From: an uncultured Pseudomonas sp.
Lineage (GTDB): Bacteria; Pseudomonadota; Gammaproteobacteria; Pseudomonadales; Pseudomonadaceae
Direction of reading: 5' to 3'
Assembly (NCBI RefSeq): GCF_943846705.1
Contig: NZ_OX044366.1
Location: 2,356,001-2,420,000, forward strand
Length of the DNA stretch: 64,000 bases
Part shown: piece by piece, positions 17,616 to 26,765 of the stretch
How positions within the stretch are numbered: position 1 is the stretch's first letter
Layout: each line of letters begins with the position of its first letter
Made by a program: the position numbers and the translations under genes
The notes under the pieces: model-generated
What the model was told of the DNA's origin: nothing
The model's input: the letters and a program-made list of their open reading frames with translations, nothing else
The model's database searches: none

Positions 17616-18230
17616 TCAGCGCGGGGTAGAGAACGCGCTGATGCTGCCGAACGGCGAACTGTGCATATCGACCTCGACCGCCATCAGCGGCGAGTTGTTG
17701 ATCCACACATCGTCAATCACGATGGTCTGACCGAGAGTGTCGTTATCGGCGGCTACTAGCAGGTAATAGGTGCCATCTTCGGCGGCTTCGCCATCCCAGC
17801 TGAGGTTGATCTGCCCAACCGCTGCCGAAGCATGCGAGGGTTTGTCGGCAATCACTGCGCCGTAGGCATCCAGCAGCATGGCGCGTGGCTTCAAGGCGAA
17901 CTTGCTCACGCCCAGGCAGGGCTTGTTGCACAGCGAGCGCACGTTGAGGGTGTAACGCTCCCCCTTTTTCAGCTGCAGGGAAAAAATCCGGTAATTGGAG
18001 ATCGAGCTGCCGAAGTCCAGGCGTGGTTCGTCGGCGCTGATCGGCCACTGCGGTGCTAGCAGGCCAGGGTTGAGCGGCAGGGGGATGGCCTGGGTGTTAT
18101 GGATGGCTTCCAGGGTGCTTTTGGCCATCGGGCTGTGGCCCTCGATGACTTCTTGCTGATATAGCGTCTGCGGGTTGCTGGCACATGCGCCGAGCAGTAG
18201 GCACGCAGCCAAGGTGAGAAATTTGTGCAC
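17616..18230 (-). CDS. Conserved lipoprotein, MalM-like
   Basis: The GTG at 18230 is chosen because AGGAG lies 8 bases upstream and because it yields a perfect lipoprotein signal (HKFLTLAACLLLGAC, lipobox LGAC). The frame to 18359 would bury that signal. Product 204 residues. The mature region has beta-sandwich character with two ~70-residue segments (YRIFSLQLKKGERYTLNVRS; GTYYLLVAADNDTLGQ), reminiscent of MalM-type periplasmic proteins, but this resemblance is weak. Two Cys in NKPCLG/SLCNKP may pair. Function unknown. Confidence 0.7.
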   Translation of the reverse strand: MHKFLTLAACLLLGACASNPQTLYQQEVIEGHSPMAKSTLEAIHNTQAIPLPLNPGLLAPQWPISADEPRLDFGSSISNYRIFSLQLKKGERYTLNVRSLCNKPCLGVSKFALKPRAMLLDAYGAVIADKPSHASAAVGQINLSWDGEAAEDGTYYLLVAADNDTLGQTIVIDDVWINNSPLMAVEVDMHSSPFGSISAFSTPR

Positions 18231-18419
18231 GATAAAACTCCTGTGTGACAACGTCCTTGTGTACACGCCGGGCGCTGGCGGCGCGGCGGCCGGCGATTCT
18301 ACTCGCTTTGGACGTTGTGCGGAGCAGCAATCGGCCTGTTTGACGAACAGCGCACGCAAGTTAGTGGTGTTCGTGGGCCCGCTGAGCGTCCTGCCGAGCG
18401 AGCCTGTGCGCGGCGTTAG

Positions 18420-19121
18420 TTAGCCGGAGAGCCCGACATAGACGTTTTGCACGTCATCATGCGCGTCGAGGGCTTCGAGGAAGGCTTCGACTTCTTCGAG
18501 CTGCTCGGCCGTTAGGCTATTGACTGGGTTTTTCGGGATGTAGCCGATTTTTGCCGCGTTGACGCTGAAACCGTGATCCGGCAATGCACGGCAGACGGCA
18601 TCGAGGTCGGTCGGCTCGGTGATAAACAGTGTGGCGCCTTCATCCGACGGCTCGAAGTCCTGAGCACCGGCTTCAATGGCAGCCAATTCGGCATCGGCAT
18701 CGCCCTCTGGTGAGGCTTCGATCATGCCCACGTGGTCGAAATCCCAGGTGACCGAACCGGATGCGCCCATCTGGCCCTTGCGGAACAGCACGCGGATTTC
18801 CGCGACGGTGCGGTTGATGTTGTCGGTCAGGCACTCGATGATCACTGGCACCTGATGCGGCGCAAAGCCTTCATAGGTGGCCGAGTGAAAGGTCACGGTG
18901 TCGCCCAGCAGGCCGGCGCCTTTCTTGATCGCCCGGTCGAGGGTTTCCTTGGGCATCGAGGCTTTTTTCGACTGGTGAATCGCCAGGCGCAGCTTGGGGT
19001 TGAGGTCAGGGTCGGCACCGTTACGGGCGGCGATCATGATTTCCTTGACCAGACGGCCGAAGATCTTGCCTCTGGCGTTGGCGGCGGCTTCTTTAGGTTT
19101 GGCTTTCCATTGTGCGCCCAT
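18420..19121 (-). CDS. YebC/PmpR-family regulator, YeeN-type paralogue
   Basis: 233 residues of the YebC family: MGAQWKAKPKEAAANARGKI, GGADPDLNPKLRLAI-like segment (NGADPDLNPKLRLAI), KETLDRAIKKGAG and the central YEGFAPHQVPVIIE. The start MGAQWK rather than MAGHSKW marks the YeeN-like subgroup, so this is probably a second YebC copy; the canonical one usually sits by ruvC. Family members bind DNA or rescue ribosomes at proline stretches. Which applies here is unknown. Monocistronic. Confidence 0.9.
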   Translation of the reverse strand: MGAQWKAKPKEAAANARGKIFGRLVKEIMIAARNGADPDLNPKLRLAIHQSKKASMPKETLDRAIKKGAGLLGDTVTFHSATYEGFAPHQVPVIIECLTDNINRTVAEIRVLFRKGQMGASGSVTWDFDHVGMIEASPEGDADAELAAIEAGAQDFEPSDEGATLFITEPTDLDAVCRALPDHGFSVNAAKIGYIPKNPVNSLTAEQLEEVEAFLEALDAHDDVQNVYVGLSG

Positions 19122-19215
19122 GGGTGCTCTCTCGGTCGGTACGGTCGGATGAATCGTGTGTCTGCCTAAGAAGCGGGCACAGGTCAGCTGCGGATTTTAA
19201 TCGGTCTGCCTGTTG

Positions 19216-19260
19216 CTGACACCCCCTCAATGCCGCATGGGCTGCATTGAGGGGTGTCAG
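19216..19260 (-). terminator. Long hairpin over the gdh stop codon
   Basis: Arms CTGACACCCCCTCAATGC (19216-19233) and GCATTGAGGGGTGTCAG (19244-19260) pair over 17 bp with one bulged C. The right arm includes the stop codon of the glutamate dehydrogenase gene. No T-run follows on either strand, so efficient intrinsic termination is doubtful; it may protect the mRNA 3' end. Confidence 0.5.
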
Positions 19261-20552
19261 TCGTTGTGCTCGTTAAAATAGGTGCGTGTGCCTTGATTGC
19301 TCATGGCTTCGGCAATGCGGGCTACACCCTGCAGATAGGCGGCAGTGCGCATGCTCACCTGCTGTTCTTCGGCGCGCGCGAAACAGGCCTCGGCGGCTTG
19401 GCCGATGCGCTCGTCCAGGCGCTGCTCGACGGTGTCTTCGGTCCAGTAGTCACCGGTGCGGTTCTGCACCCACTCGAGGTGACTGACGATTACCCCGCCG
19501 GCATTCACCAGCACATCGGGCAGGATCAGCACGCCAGCTTCAGCCAGCAGTTGGTCAGCTTTGCTGGTGACCGGCCCGTTGGCGATTTCGAGAATGACCT
19601 TGGCCTTGATCCGCTCGACGTTGTCTTCGTTGACGGCGTTCTCCAGGGCCGCGAGGACCAGTACGTCGACATCCAGTTCAAGCAGTTTCTGCTGATCAAT
19701 GCTTTCGGCTTTGCTCAGTTCGCATACCGATTCGTCGCAATAGACCATGCCCTTGAGTTCGCGTGTTTGGTTCTTGTGCTCCCAGATCGGTTGAGGCTTC
19801 AGGCCTTCCTCGTCATAGATCGCGCCCTTGGAGTCAGAGATGGCGACGATGCGATAACCCGCGTCATGGGCCAGACGCGCGAAGTGATAGCCGGCGTTGC
19901 CGAAACCCTGCACAGCGATACGTAGCTTTTCCGGCGATTTATTTTCACGCTTGGCCCACAGTTGCAGCACTTGCAGGGCGCCGCGCCCGGTGGCGGCTAC
20001 GCGGCCTGCCGAGCCGCCGAGCCCCAAGGGTTTGCCGGTGATCATCGCGGGCACCTGGCGGCGCTCGATCTGTGCGTACTCGTCAGCCATCCAGCCCATC
20101 ACCGTGGCGTTGGTGTTGACGTCGGGGGCCGGGATGTCGCGGTCTGGGCCGATCAGGTCATGGATGGCGCGGATATAGCCGCGCGATAGGCGCTCCAGTT
20201 CTAGCTTGGAAAGCCCCTTGGGGTCGACGCAGATGCCGCCTTTGGCGCCCCCGAACGGCAGGTCGACCACGGCGCACTTGATGGTCATCCAGAAACTCAG
20301 GTGGGTCACTTCCTCCGCCGAGACCTGGGGGTGGAATCGCACACCGCCCTTGGTCGGCCCGCGGGTGTCGTCGTACTGCACGCGCCAGCCTTGGAATACT
20401 TTTAGCGCGCCATCGTCCATGCGCACCGGAATGCTCACTTGGGCGGTGAGCTTGGCGCAAGCCAGACGCTGGCGCACATCATCAGCCGCGTTTAGACGCT
20501 CAAAGATGCTCTCGAGAAAGGTCGGAACATCGGCCTCGGGTCGTGTGCTCAT
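19257..20552 (-). CDS. Glu/Leu/Phe/Val-family dehydrogenase, NAD-type glutamate dehydrogenase
   Basis: The 431-residue protein has the family hallmarks: GGVRFHPQVSAEEVTHLSFWM, the catalytic-lysine motif PFGGAKGGICVDP, PAPDVNTNATVMGWMADEY and a Rossmann segment AVQGFGNAGYHFARLAHDAG. Length and the GFGNAG motif fit the catabolic hexameric ~420-residue enzymes, not the 1,600-residue NAD-GDH of Pseudomonas. It interconverts glutamate and 2-oxoglutarate plus ammonia. The start has GAGGAG upstream. A leucine dehydrogenase is less likely at this length. Confidence 0.9.
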   Translation of the reverse strand: MSTRPEADVPTFLESIFERLNAADDVRQRLACAKLTAQVSIPVRMDDGALKVFQGWRVQYDDTRGPTKGGVRFHPQVSAEEVTHLSFWMTIKCAVVDLPFGGAKGGICVDPKGLSKLELERLSRGYIRAIHDLIGPDRDIPAPDVNTNATVMGWMADEYAQIERRQVPAMITGKPLGLGGSAGRVAATGRGALQVLQLWAKRENKSPEKLRIAVQGFGNAGYHFARLAHDAGYRIVAISDSKGAIYDEEGLKPQPIWEHKNQTRELKGMVYCDESVCELSKAESIDQQKLLELDVDVLVLAALENAVNEDNVERIKAKVILEIANGPVTSKADQLLAEAGVLILPDVLVNAGGVIVSHLEWVQNRTGDYWTEDTVEQRLDERIGQAAEACFARAEEQQVSMRTAAYLQGVARIAEAMSNQGTRTYFNEHND

Positions 20553-20641
20553 GACGGGCTCCTCGGGTGATCGCCAGGGGTGGATTAATCAGCGGTTTGT
20601 GCTCGCTTAATTCGATAGGGTTTGCGCTGTGAGCATGCGCA

Positions 20642-21952
20642 TTATTCAGCTTCCGGCAGCGCGGCGGCCATGACTGCGCCGAAGGCACCCAGCAATGACA
20701 GCAACAGAATAATCTGGCTGATCGTCAAGACCGTGCCCAGGGCTCCGGCGAAGCCGAGCAGCAGTAGAATCACTCCGATCAGGGTATTGCTGACCGCCAC
20801 ATAATCCGTGCGGCGGTTGCCCTGCGCCAGGTCGACCACGTAGGTCTTACGGCCAATGCGCACGCCTTGGTGGGCAATACTCAGGCAAAAGTACAGTGCC
20901 GGCAGCATCCAGCCGACGGCCAGCCAGCTCGGTTGCAGGTTGTCGAGTAGATAGACTAGCAGGCCAAGGCTGGCGCTCAACACGGCGGCGAGCATCATCA
21001 CCCGACGGCTGGAGAGGTCGGCGAAGCGCCCCCATAGTGGCGCGGAGACCAAGCTCGCGGCACCGCTGGCCAGCATAAACAAGCCCAGGGTGGTGGCCGC
21101 CGAGCCGAGCTTCTGCTGCGCCAGCACCACGTAGTAAGGCGCGCTCAGGGCCGAACACAGGAGTAGCGCGCGGGTGATCACGAAACGCCGGAAGGGGCGG
21201 TCGCTGCGCAGGATGTCGAGGCGCTTCATGGCTTCGACCACGGCATTGCCACCGCCCTCGGTTTCCCCTGGAAACTCGCTGATACGGGCATAAATCGCTG
21301 CGGCGATCAGCCACAGCAGGCCGGCACCCGCCAGTAGCAGGCCATAGGCTTGAGGCGGCAGCTGAGCGGCACCGCTGAGCAACAGCAGCAAGGCCAGGGC
21401 GACGGTGACCAGGCCTGCGCTGCTGGCTGACCAGCCATTAACCTGGCCGCGGCGGGTCTTGGGGATGGTCTTGCCGAGTACGTCTTTCGAGGCCACCGAG
21501 CTTAAACCCCGAGCCAGGCTGAACAGCACCAGCAGCGCAATGATTGCCCAACCCGCTATGACGCCGTCCAGCGTCCACGTCACCAGGCCGATGACCCCGA
21601 TAGCGGCCGCTTGTACCAGGCTGCCGAGGATCCAGATCCATTTACGCACTGCCACGGCGCGAATGTAGCTGGCGATAAACAGTTGTGGGATCAGCGAGCC
21701 CGACTCGCGAATCGGCACCAGAAAGCCGATCAGGTAGAGCGGCGCATGCAGGGTTTCCATCACCCAGGGCAAGACCACTTTCGGGTTTGCCAGGGCGTCA
21801 CCCAGTTTGCTGAAAAAGTGGCTGAGGATCATCAGCAAGAAATTGCCCGGCACAGCGCGACAGGCGTGCTCGTCGATGTCGGTGCAGACCCGCGCATCCT
21901 CTTCGTTGGTCAGCTTGGCGTAGATGTCTGCGCTGAGACGTTGTTTGTCCAT
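20642..21952 (-). CDS. MFS transporter
   Basis: The 436-residue protein has about twelve transmembrane helices and a cytoplasmic N-terminal extension (residues 1-60, with DARVCTDIDEHACRAVPGNF) before the first helix. MFS features include VPIRESGSLIPQLFIASYI, GWSASSAGLVTVAL and the loop WGRFADLSSRRVMM, a variant of the DRxGRR motif. AAGGA lies upstream of ATG 21952. The acid/Cys-rich N-terminus is not typical of sugar or drug carriers. Substrate unknown. It is downstream of and possibly co-transcribed with nothing obvious. Confidence 0.85.
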   Translation of the reverse strand: MDKQRLSADIYAKLTNEEDARVCTDIDEHACRAVPGNFLLMILSHFFSKLGDALANPKVVLPWVMETLHAPLYLIGFLVPIRESGSLIPQLFIASYIRAVAVRKWIWILGSLVQAAAIGVIGLVTWTLDGVIAGWAIIALLVLFSLARGLSSVASKDVLGKTIPKTRRGQVNGWSASSAGLVTVALALLLLLSGAAQLPPQAYGLLLAGAGLLWLIAAAIYARISEFPGETEGGGNAVVEAMKRLDILRSDRPFRRFVITRALLLCSALSAPYYVVLAQQKLGSAATTLGLFMLASGAASLVSAPLWGRFADLSSRRVMMLAAVLSASLGLLVYLLDNLQPSWLAVGWMLPALYFCLSIAHQGVRIGRKTYVVDLAQGNRRTDYVAVSNTLIGVILLLLGFAGALGTVLTISQIILLLSLLGAFGAVMAAALPEAE

Positions 21953-22202
21953 GGCGATTCCTTACGGCAGTGGTGCCAGCGCGGCGGCGCACAGCGGCAT
22001 GATGGCATGCCAGATTCAGGATGGGGCGGCGCAAGGGTCTGATCTGTCCCTCTGCAGGATGGCTGAATGGCTGGTCTGCGCTTGTTTTTGGGCGCTGCGG
22101 CCCTGTTGTGATGGACACCGCTGAGCGGAGCGCTGTTTGGGGTTAAGCCTTCCGGTTCGACTGTGGACTATGCTTTGTATATCTCGGCAGAGGAGACTCG
22201 CT

Positions 22203-22634
22203 ATGCGCAATGTACTGATTGCATTCGATGGTTCGGACAGCTCGAAACGCGCCCTGCAGTATGTGATCGACTTCGCGCAGGCGCACAGCGCGACCCTTGA
22301 GGTGCACGTGATCAATGTTCAGCACGAGGCGACGCTTTACGGTGAATACGTCAACGACGAGATGTTCGCCAATATCCGCCAGTCGCTACTGGAGCAAGCC
22401 AACGGCAAGCTCGAATGGCCACTTGAACAACTCAAGGCTGCGGGAATTACCTGCCAGGCGCACGCGGCGCTTGGCAATATAGCCGAGCAGGTAAACGATA
22501 CGGTCAAGCAGCTGCAATGCGACACCGTGGTGATGGGCACTCGCGGCCTGGGCACTTTTACTGGCCTGCTAATGGGGTCGGTGGCGACTCGGGTGATTCA
22601 TGAGGTGCAGGTGCCGGTGTTGCTGGTGAAGTAG
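22203..22634 (+). CDS. Universal stress protein, UspA family
   Basis: The ATG at 22203 follows AGAGGAG by 8 bases; the longer frame to 22137 is not needed. The 143-residue product is a single Usp domain beginning MRNVLIAFDGSDSSKRAL. It retains the ATP-binding loop G-2X-G-9X-G(S) in GTRGLGTFTGLLMGSVA, so it belongs to the nucleotide-binding branch. These proteins act as cytosolic stress-response dimers. Monocistronic. Confidence 0.92.
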   Translation: MRNVLIAFDGSDSSKRALQYVIDFAQAHSATLEVHVINVQHEATLYGEYVNDEMFANIRQSLLEQANGKLEWPLEQLKAAGITCQAHAALGNIAEQVNDTVKQLQCDTVVMGTRGLGTFTGLLMGSVATRVIHEVQVPVLLVK

Positions 22635-22793
22635 CGCCTGACTGCGCTCGAACAAGCTGTCCGAGCACGCCGGGCAAGTCCATGCGCTTCGCCTTAAACT
22701 TAGCACTGTGACCCTCGATTCCTTTACAGCTGTAGTTAGGCAGGCGTTAGTGCGACTGGTCTAATGGCGCTTTGACGGTCATGAGAGCGCGCT

Positions 22794-23678
22794 ATGTTGC
22801 CCAAGGATTTGTTGTTAGCGCTGGTGGTGATCATCGTCTGGGGCATGAACTTCGTGGTGATCAAGATCGGCCTGGATGACATGCCGCCGATGTTGCTCGG
22901 CGCGCTGCGCTTTCTCTTGGCGGCTTTTCCTGCGGTGTTATTTATCAAGCGACCGCAGATCCCGCTGCGTTGGTTACTGGCCTATGGCTTGAGCATTTCG
23001 CTGGGGCAGTTCGCTTTTCTGTTCTCGGCCATGTCGGTGGGCATGCCGGCCGGATTGGCCTCGCTGGTGCTGCAGTCGCAGGCTTTCTTTACGTTGCTGT
23101 TTGCCGTGCTGTTGCTGGGTGAGCGTTTTCGTCTGGCCAATTTATTCGGCCTGCTGGTAGCCGCCAGCGGTTTGTTGCTGATTGGTTTGCAGGGCAATGG
23201 GCTGATGACCCTGGCCGGCTTTCTCCTGACGTTGTGCGCGGCCGCGATGTGGGCGCTGGGCAATATCGTCACGCGCAAGCTGGGCAAGGTGGATCTGGTC
23301 GGATTGGTGGTGTGGGGCAGTCTGGTGCCACCGTTGCCGTTCTTTGCGCTGTCGTGGCTATTGGAAGGGCCTGAGGTGATCGAGGCTGCGCTGCGTGCGA
23401 TCAGCCTGGATACGCTGCTGGTGCTGGCCTACCTGGCATTTGGCGCGACCATCCTCGGCTATGGCCTGTGGAGTCTTTTGCTGTCGCGCTATCCGGCCAG
23501 CCAGGTGGCGCCGTTTTCGCTGCTGGTGCCGGTGGTGGGGGTTACCTCAGCGGCCTTGCTGCTTGATGAGCAGCTGAGCACCCTGCAATTGTTCGGGGCG
23601 CTGCTGGTCATGCTCGGCTTATTGTTGAATGTGTTCGGTGGCTGGCTGCAGTCGCGATTACGCGCGCGTTTCAGCTAG
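22794..23678 (+). CDS. EamA/DMT-family transporter
   Basis: The 294-residue membrane protein has ten predicted helices in two EamA repeats (about 5-140 and 150-285). Typical features are VVIIVWGMNFVVIKIGL at the start, LGALRFLLAAFPAV, and SLLVPVVGVTSAALLLDEQL near the end. It probably exports amino acids or other small metabolites, as YdcZ/RhaT/EamA carriers do; the substrate cannot be named. It is convergent with the small gene to its right. Confidence 0.9.
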   Translation: MLPKDLLLALVVIIVWGMNFVVIKIGLDDMPPMLLGALRFLLAAFPAVLFIKRPQIPLRWLLAYGLSISLGQFAFLFSAMSVGMPAGLASLVLQSQAFFTLLFAVLLLGERFRLANLFGLLVAASGLLLIGLQGNGLMTLAGFLLTLCAAAMWALGNIVTRKLGKVDLVGLVVWGSLVPPLPFFALSWLLEGPEVIEAALRAISLDTLLVLAYLAFGATILGYGLWSLLLSRYPASQVAPFSLLVPVVGVTSAALLLDEQLSTLQLFGALLVMLGLLLNVFGGWLQSRLRARFS

Positions 23679-23682
23679 ACGC

Positions 23683-23928
23683 TTAACGCTTACCCATGGA
23701 GCGCCGGGTGCCGTTCGGTGCTGCACCAATTTTCTTTTCATGGGCTGATTTATTGCCCTTCTGGTGCCAGGGCTGGTCGTCCTGTTTGCCGGAAGCCGTC
23801 TTGGCGGCGCTAAACAGTGAGGAAAAGCCACGTGCTTTGGGCGCTGCAGCCGTTAAGTCGCTGTGTGGCACTGCGCTGTCGGCAGCCTGCACGGCGAGTG
23901 TGGGTTCAGCTGCTGGGGTGTGGGTCAT
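23683..23928 (-). CDS. Small conserved hypothetical protein, basic C-terminus
   Basis: 81 residues, Ala/Ser-rich and probably disordered up to about residue 50, then a basic Gly/Lys tail (QPWHQKGNKSAHEKKIGAAP, ending TRRSMGKR). No signal peptide. It ends 4 bases from the convergent EamA gene. Function unknown; the conserved-looking tail suggests nucleic acid or ribosome contact, which is a guess. Confidence 0.55.
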   Translation of the reverse strand: MTHTPAAEPTLAVQAADSAVPHSDLTAAAPKARGFSSLFSAAKTASGKQDDQPWHQKGNKSAHEKKIGAAPNGTRRSMGKR

Positions 23929-24078
23929 GACAATGTCCGCGGGTGCGAGAGGGAAAGGCCGGCGAGTATACCGGGCTATTGCACGGGCGGTGTCGCTGTT
24001 GGTCAGGGCGCGTTGCTCAGTGAAGGCTGCGCAGAGAAAGGTATCGCCGGGCCCGGGAGGCCCGGCGAGCAGGCAGGA

Positions 24079-24360
24079 TCAGTCCTGACGGCTGGTCACT
24101 TCCAGCAGGTGATAGCCGAACTGGGTCTTCACCGGGCCCTGCACCACGTTGACCGGTGCGCTGAATACCACGGTGTCGAACTCTTTAACCATCTGGCCTG
24201 GGCCGAACGAGCCGAGATCACCGCCGCTGCGGCTGGACGGGCAGCTGGAGTTGTCTTTGGCGACTTGGGCGAAGTCAGCACCGCCTTCGATTGCGGCTTT
24301 CAGTTCGTTGCACTTGTCTTCGCTGGCAACCAGGATGTGGCGGGCAGTGGCGCGGGCCAT
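24079..24360 (-). CDS. ppiC: Parvulin-type peptidyl-prolyl cis-trans isomerase
   Basis: A single parvulin domain of 93 residues without signal peptide: ARHILVASEDKCNELKAAIEGG, SSCPSSRSGGDLGSFGPGQMV and QFGYHLLEVTSRQD. This is the length of cytosolic PpiC (parvulin). It catalyses prolyl isomerisation in protein folding. Monocistronic; the terminator of the upstream gene precedes it. Confidence 0.95.
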   Translation of the reverse strand: MARATARHILVASEDKCNELKAAIEGGADFAQVAKDNSSCPSSRSGGDLGSFGPGQMVKEFDTVVFSAPVNVVQGPVKTQFGYHLLEVTSRQD

Positions 24361-24527
24361 GGGAGTTACTCCTTATAAAGAAGCGGCAAAGCCTACCGTA
24401 ATCGTTCAGCGATTCAAACGCTGCACGTATGACGTTTATCGGTTGGCCAGGAAAAAACTGCCTGAGGTGCTGACTCGCCCCGCGCCGCGACGGCTCGCCA
24501 GGTGGTCGCGCGTGATGAGGCACCCAT

Positions 24528-24560
24528 AAAAAAGGCTTACCCATGGGGTAAGCCTTTTTA
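24528..24560 (-). terminator. Intrinsic terminator of sstT
   Basis: Perfect stem AAAAAGGCTTACCC / GGGTAAGCCTTTTT with a 3-base loop, 12 bases after the symporter stop. On the minus strand the stem GGCTTACCC/GGGTAAGCC is followed by six T, a good Rho-independent terminator. The A-run on the other side makes it possibly bidirectional. Confidence 0.9.
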
Positions 24561-24571
24561 CTGCAGGCGGT

Positions 24572-25801
24572 TTACTTGCGCGGCTTATCGGCCATGCAGG
24601 CCGCCGCAGTAAACAGCACGTCGGTGGAGGAGTTCAGCGCCGTTTCCGCCGAGTCCTGCACGATGCCGATGATAAAGCCGACAGCCACCACCTGCATGGC
24701 CACATCATTGGGAATGCCGAACAGGCTGCATGCTAGAGGGATCAGCAGCAGCGAGCCGCCGGCAACTCCCGATGCGCCGCAGGCGCTGATCGAGGCGAGC
24801 AGGCTCAGCAGCAGTGCGGTCGGCAGATCAACAGCGATACCCAGGGTGTTCACCGCAGCCAGGGTCAGCACGGTAATGGTGATGGCGGCGCCGGCCATGT
24901 TGATGGTCGCACCCAGCGGGATCGATACCGAGTAGGTTTCTTTATGCAGGCCCAGGCGTTCGCAGAGCTGCAGATTGACCGGGATGTTGGCCGCCGAGCT
25001 GCGGGTAAAGAATGCCGTAAGGCCGCTTTCGCGCAGGCAGGTCAGCACCAGTGGGTAGGGGTTGCGGCGGGTCTTGAGGTAGACAATCAGCGGGTTGCTG
25101 ACCAGTGCGACAAACAGCATGCAGCCCACCAGAACCAGCAGCAGGTGCAAATAGTCGAGCAGGGCGGCCATGCCGGATTCGGCCAGCGTTGCGGCTACCA
25201 GGCCGAAGACGCCCAGAGGCGCCAGGCGGATCACCAGCTTGACGATGCTGGTCACGCCATTGGAGAGGTCCGCGAGCATTTGCTTGCTGCTCGGGCTGGC
25301 GTGCCGGAAAGCAAAGCCCAGGGCGATGGCCCAGGCCAGGATGCCAATAAAGTTGCCCTTGAGCAGCGCATTGATCGGGTTGTCCACCACGTTCAGCAGC
25401 AGGGTTTTCAACACCTCGCTGATGCCGCCCGGGGGCGACAGTTCGGCGCTGTTGCTCACCAGCGTCAAGCTCGATGGGAAGGTATAGCTGGCGGCTACTG
25501 CAATCAGCGCGGCGCTGAAGGTGCCGAGCAGGTAGAGCGCCAGGATGGGTTTGATATGGGTTTGCTGGCCGTGTTGATGGTTGGCAATCGACGCTGCGAC
25601 CAGCACGAACACCAATACTGGGGCCACGGCCTTCAATGCCGAGACGAACACCGTGCCGAGGAGGCTGACGCTTGCCGCGGCTTCAGGCAGGAACAGCGCA
25701 AGGGCGATGCCGGCTACCAGGCCGATGGCGATTTGCAGCACCAGGCTGGTGCGGTTGAGCAGTTGTAAAAACGGGTGTTGGGCAGGGGGCATAACAGACA
25801 T
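24572..25801 (-). CDS. sstT: Serine/threonine:Na+ symporter SstT
   Basis: 409 residues from ATG 25801, in line with E. coli SstT (414). Dicarboxylate/amino acid:cation symporter fold with re-entrant Ser-rich loop (AFFTRSSAANIPVNL) and the NMAGAAITITVLTLAAVNTLG and CGASGVAGGSLLLIPLA segments that form the substrate and sodium sites. It imports serine and threonine with sodium in the inner membrane. The frame to 25993 is an unsupported extension; MSVMPPAQ is the likely N-terminus, with ATG 25792 as an alternative. Confidence 0.9.
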   Translation of the reverse strand: MSVMPPAQHPFLQLLNRTSLVLQIAIGLVAGIALALFLPEAAASVSLLGTVFVSALKAVAPVLVFVLVAASIANHQHGQQTHIKPILALYLLGTFSAALIAVAASYTFPSSLTLVSNSAELSPPGGISEVLKTLLLNVVDNPINALLKGNFIGILAWAIALGFAFRHASPSSKQMLADLSNGVTSIVKLVIRLAPLGVFGLVAATLAESGMAALLDYLHLLLVLVGCMLFVALVSNPLIVYLKTRRNPYPLVLTCLRESGLTAFFTRSSAANIPVNLQLCERLGLHKETYSVSIPLGATINMAGAAITITVLTLAAVNTLGIAVDLPTALLLSLLASISACGASGVAGGSLLLIPLACSLFGIPNDVAMQVVAVGFIIGIVQDSAETALNSSTDVLFTAAACMADKPRK

Positions 25802-26060
25802 CTCTACTTGGTGGGCAGGCCTGCGATCTCTTCTATAGCCCACTGAGCTGAAAGGCTGAGCGGCTGGATGCATGGCTGCAGTGCGCGTTACGAGGCTTTT
25901 CGCGGGGATAAAACAAGACCGCGCTGAAAAATAGCGCGCGACTTTAGCACAGCTACGCGGGTTACCTGCGCTGTTACTGCCGCACCTGGCCACTGAACTG
26001 TGCCTATCAACCTATGGCCAGGCCGGCTAGGCTAGGGGTCTTCAACGCGCTGAGGTTGCT

Positions 26061-26723
26061 ATGTCCAATGAAAATGCGAGTGCGGTGGCTATGGCCCATT
26101 TGACTCTGGTTGAGGCGCGGGTGCTGGGCTGCCTGATCGAAAAGCAGTTGACCACCCCTGAAGCCTACCCACTGACACTGAATGCGCTGGTGCTGGCCTG
26201 TAACCAGAAAACCAGTCGTGAACCGGTGCTGAACCTGACGGCTGGGCAGGTCGGGCAGGCTCTGCGCAGCCTGGAGGGGCGCGAGATGGCGCGCCTGGTG
26301 ATGGGCAGTCGGGCGGATCGCTGGGAGCATCGCGCCGATAAGGCGCTGGAATTGGTCGCGGCGCAGGTGGTGTTGCTCGGCCTGTTGTTGTTGCGCGGCC
26401 CGCAGACCCTTAATGAGTTGCTGACGCGCAGCAGTCGCATGCATGACTTTGATGACGTCGAGCAGGTGCGGCATCACCTTGAGCGTCTGATCAGCCGTGA
26501 ACTGGCGTGCCTGCCGCCGCGTCAGCCGGGACAACGTGAAGAGCGTTATATGCACGTGCTGGGTGACCCAGCTGATTTGCAGGCAGCGCTGGAAGCCAAG
26601 GCCAGTGAGCCAGGGCGGCCATCGAATAGCGCGCAGCAGGACAGTCGAGTCGAGGCGCTGGAGGCGCGAGTTGCGGAGTTGGAGCAACGGCTGGGGCAGT
26701 TAGAGGCCGCCTTAAACGCATAA
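26061..26723 (+). CDS. yceH: YceH/DUF480 family protein
   Basis: 220 residues with two winged-helix-like domains: LTLVEARVLGCLIEKQLTTPEAYPL and LNALVLACNQKTSREPVL in the first, ALELVAAQVVLLGLLLLRGPQTLNELLTRS in the second. A C-terminal coiled coil follows (about 185-218: VEALEARVAELEQRLGQLEAAL). This matches the DUF480 family of unknown function, often next to envelope or virulence genes. The 3' end sits in a palindromic terminator. Confidence 0.92.
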   Translation: MSNENASAVAMAHLTLVEARVLGCLIEKQLTTPEAYPLTLNALVLACNQKTSREPVLNLTAGQVGQALRSLEGREMARLVMGSRADRWEHRADKALELVAAQVVLLGLLLLRGPQTLNELLTRSSRMHDFDDVEQVRHHLERLISRELACLPPRQPGQREERYMHVLGDPADLQAALEAKASEPGRPSNSAQQDSRVEALEARVAELEQRLGQLEAALNA

Positions 26724-26746
26724 AGCACCCAGTGGGTGCTTTATGC
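26718..26746. terminator. Palindromic bidirectional terminator
   Basis: Perfect 13-bp stem GCATAAAGCACCC / GGGTGCTTTATGC with loop AGT, overlapping the yceH stop codon and lying between two convergent genes. Short T/A content at the stem base instead of a long U-tract. Probably ends both transcripts. Confidence 0.6.
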
Positions 26747-26765
26747 GCGGGTTGTAGCAGGGGGC

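Noticed and set aside
19216..19260. Strong intrinsic terminator
   Set aside because: The stem is long but there is no U-tract on either strand; kept only as a hairpin of uncertain role.
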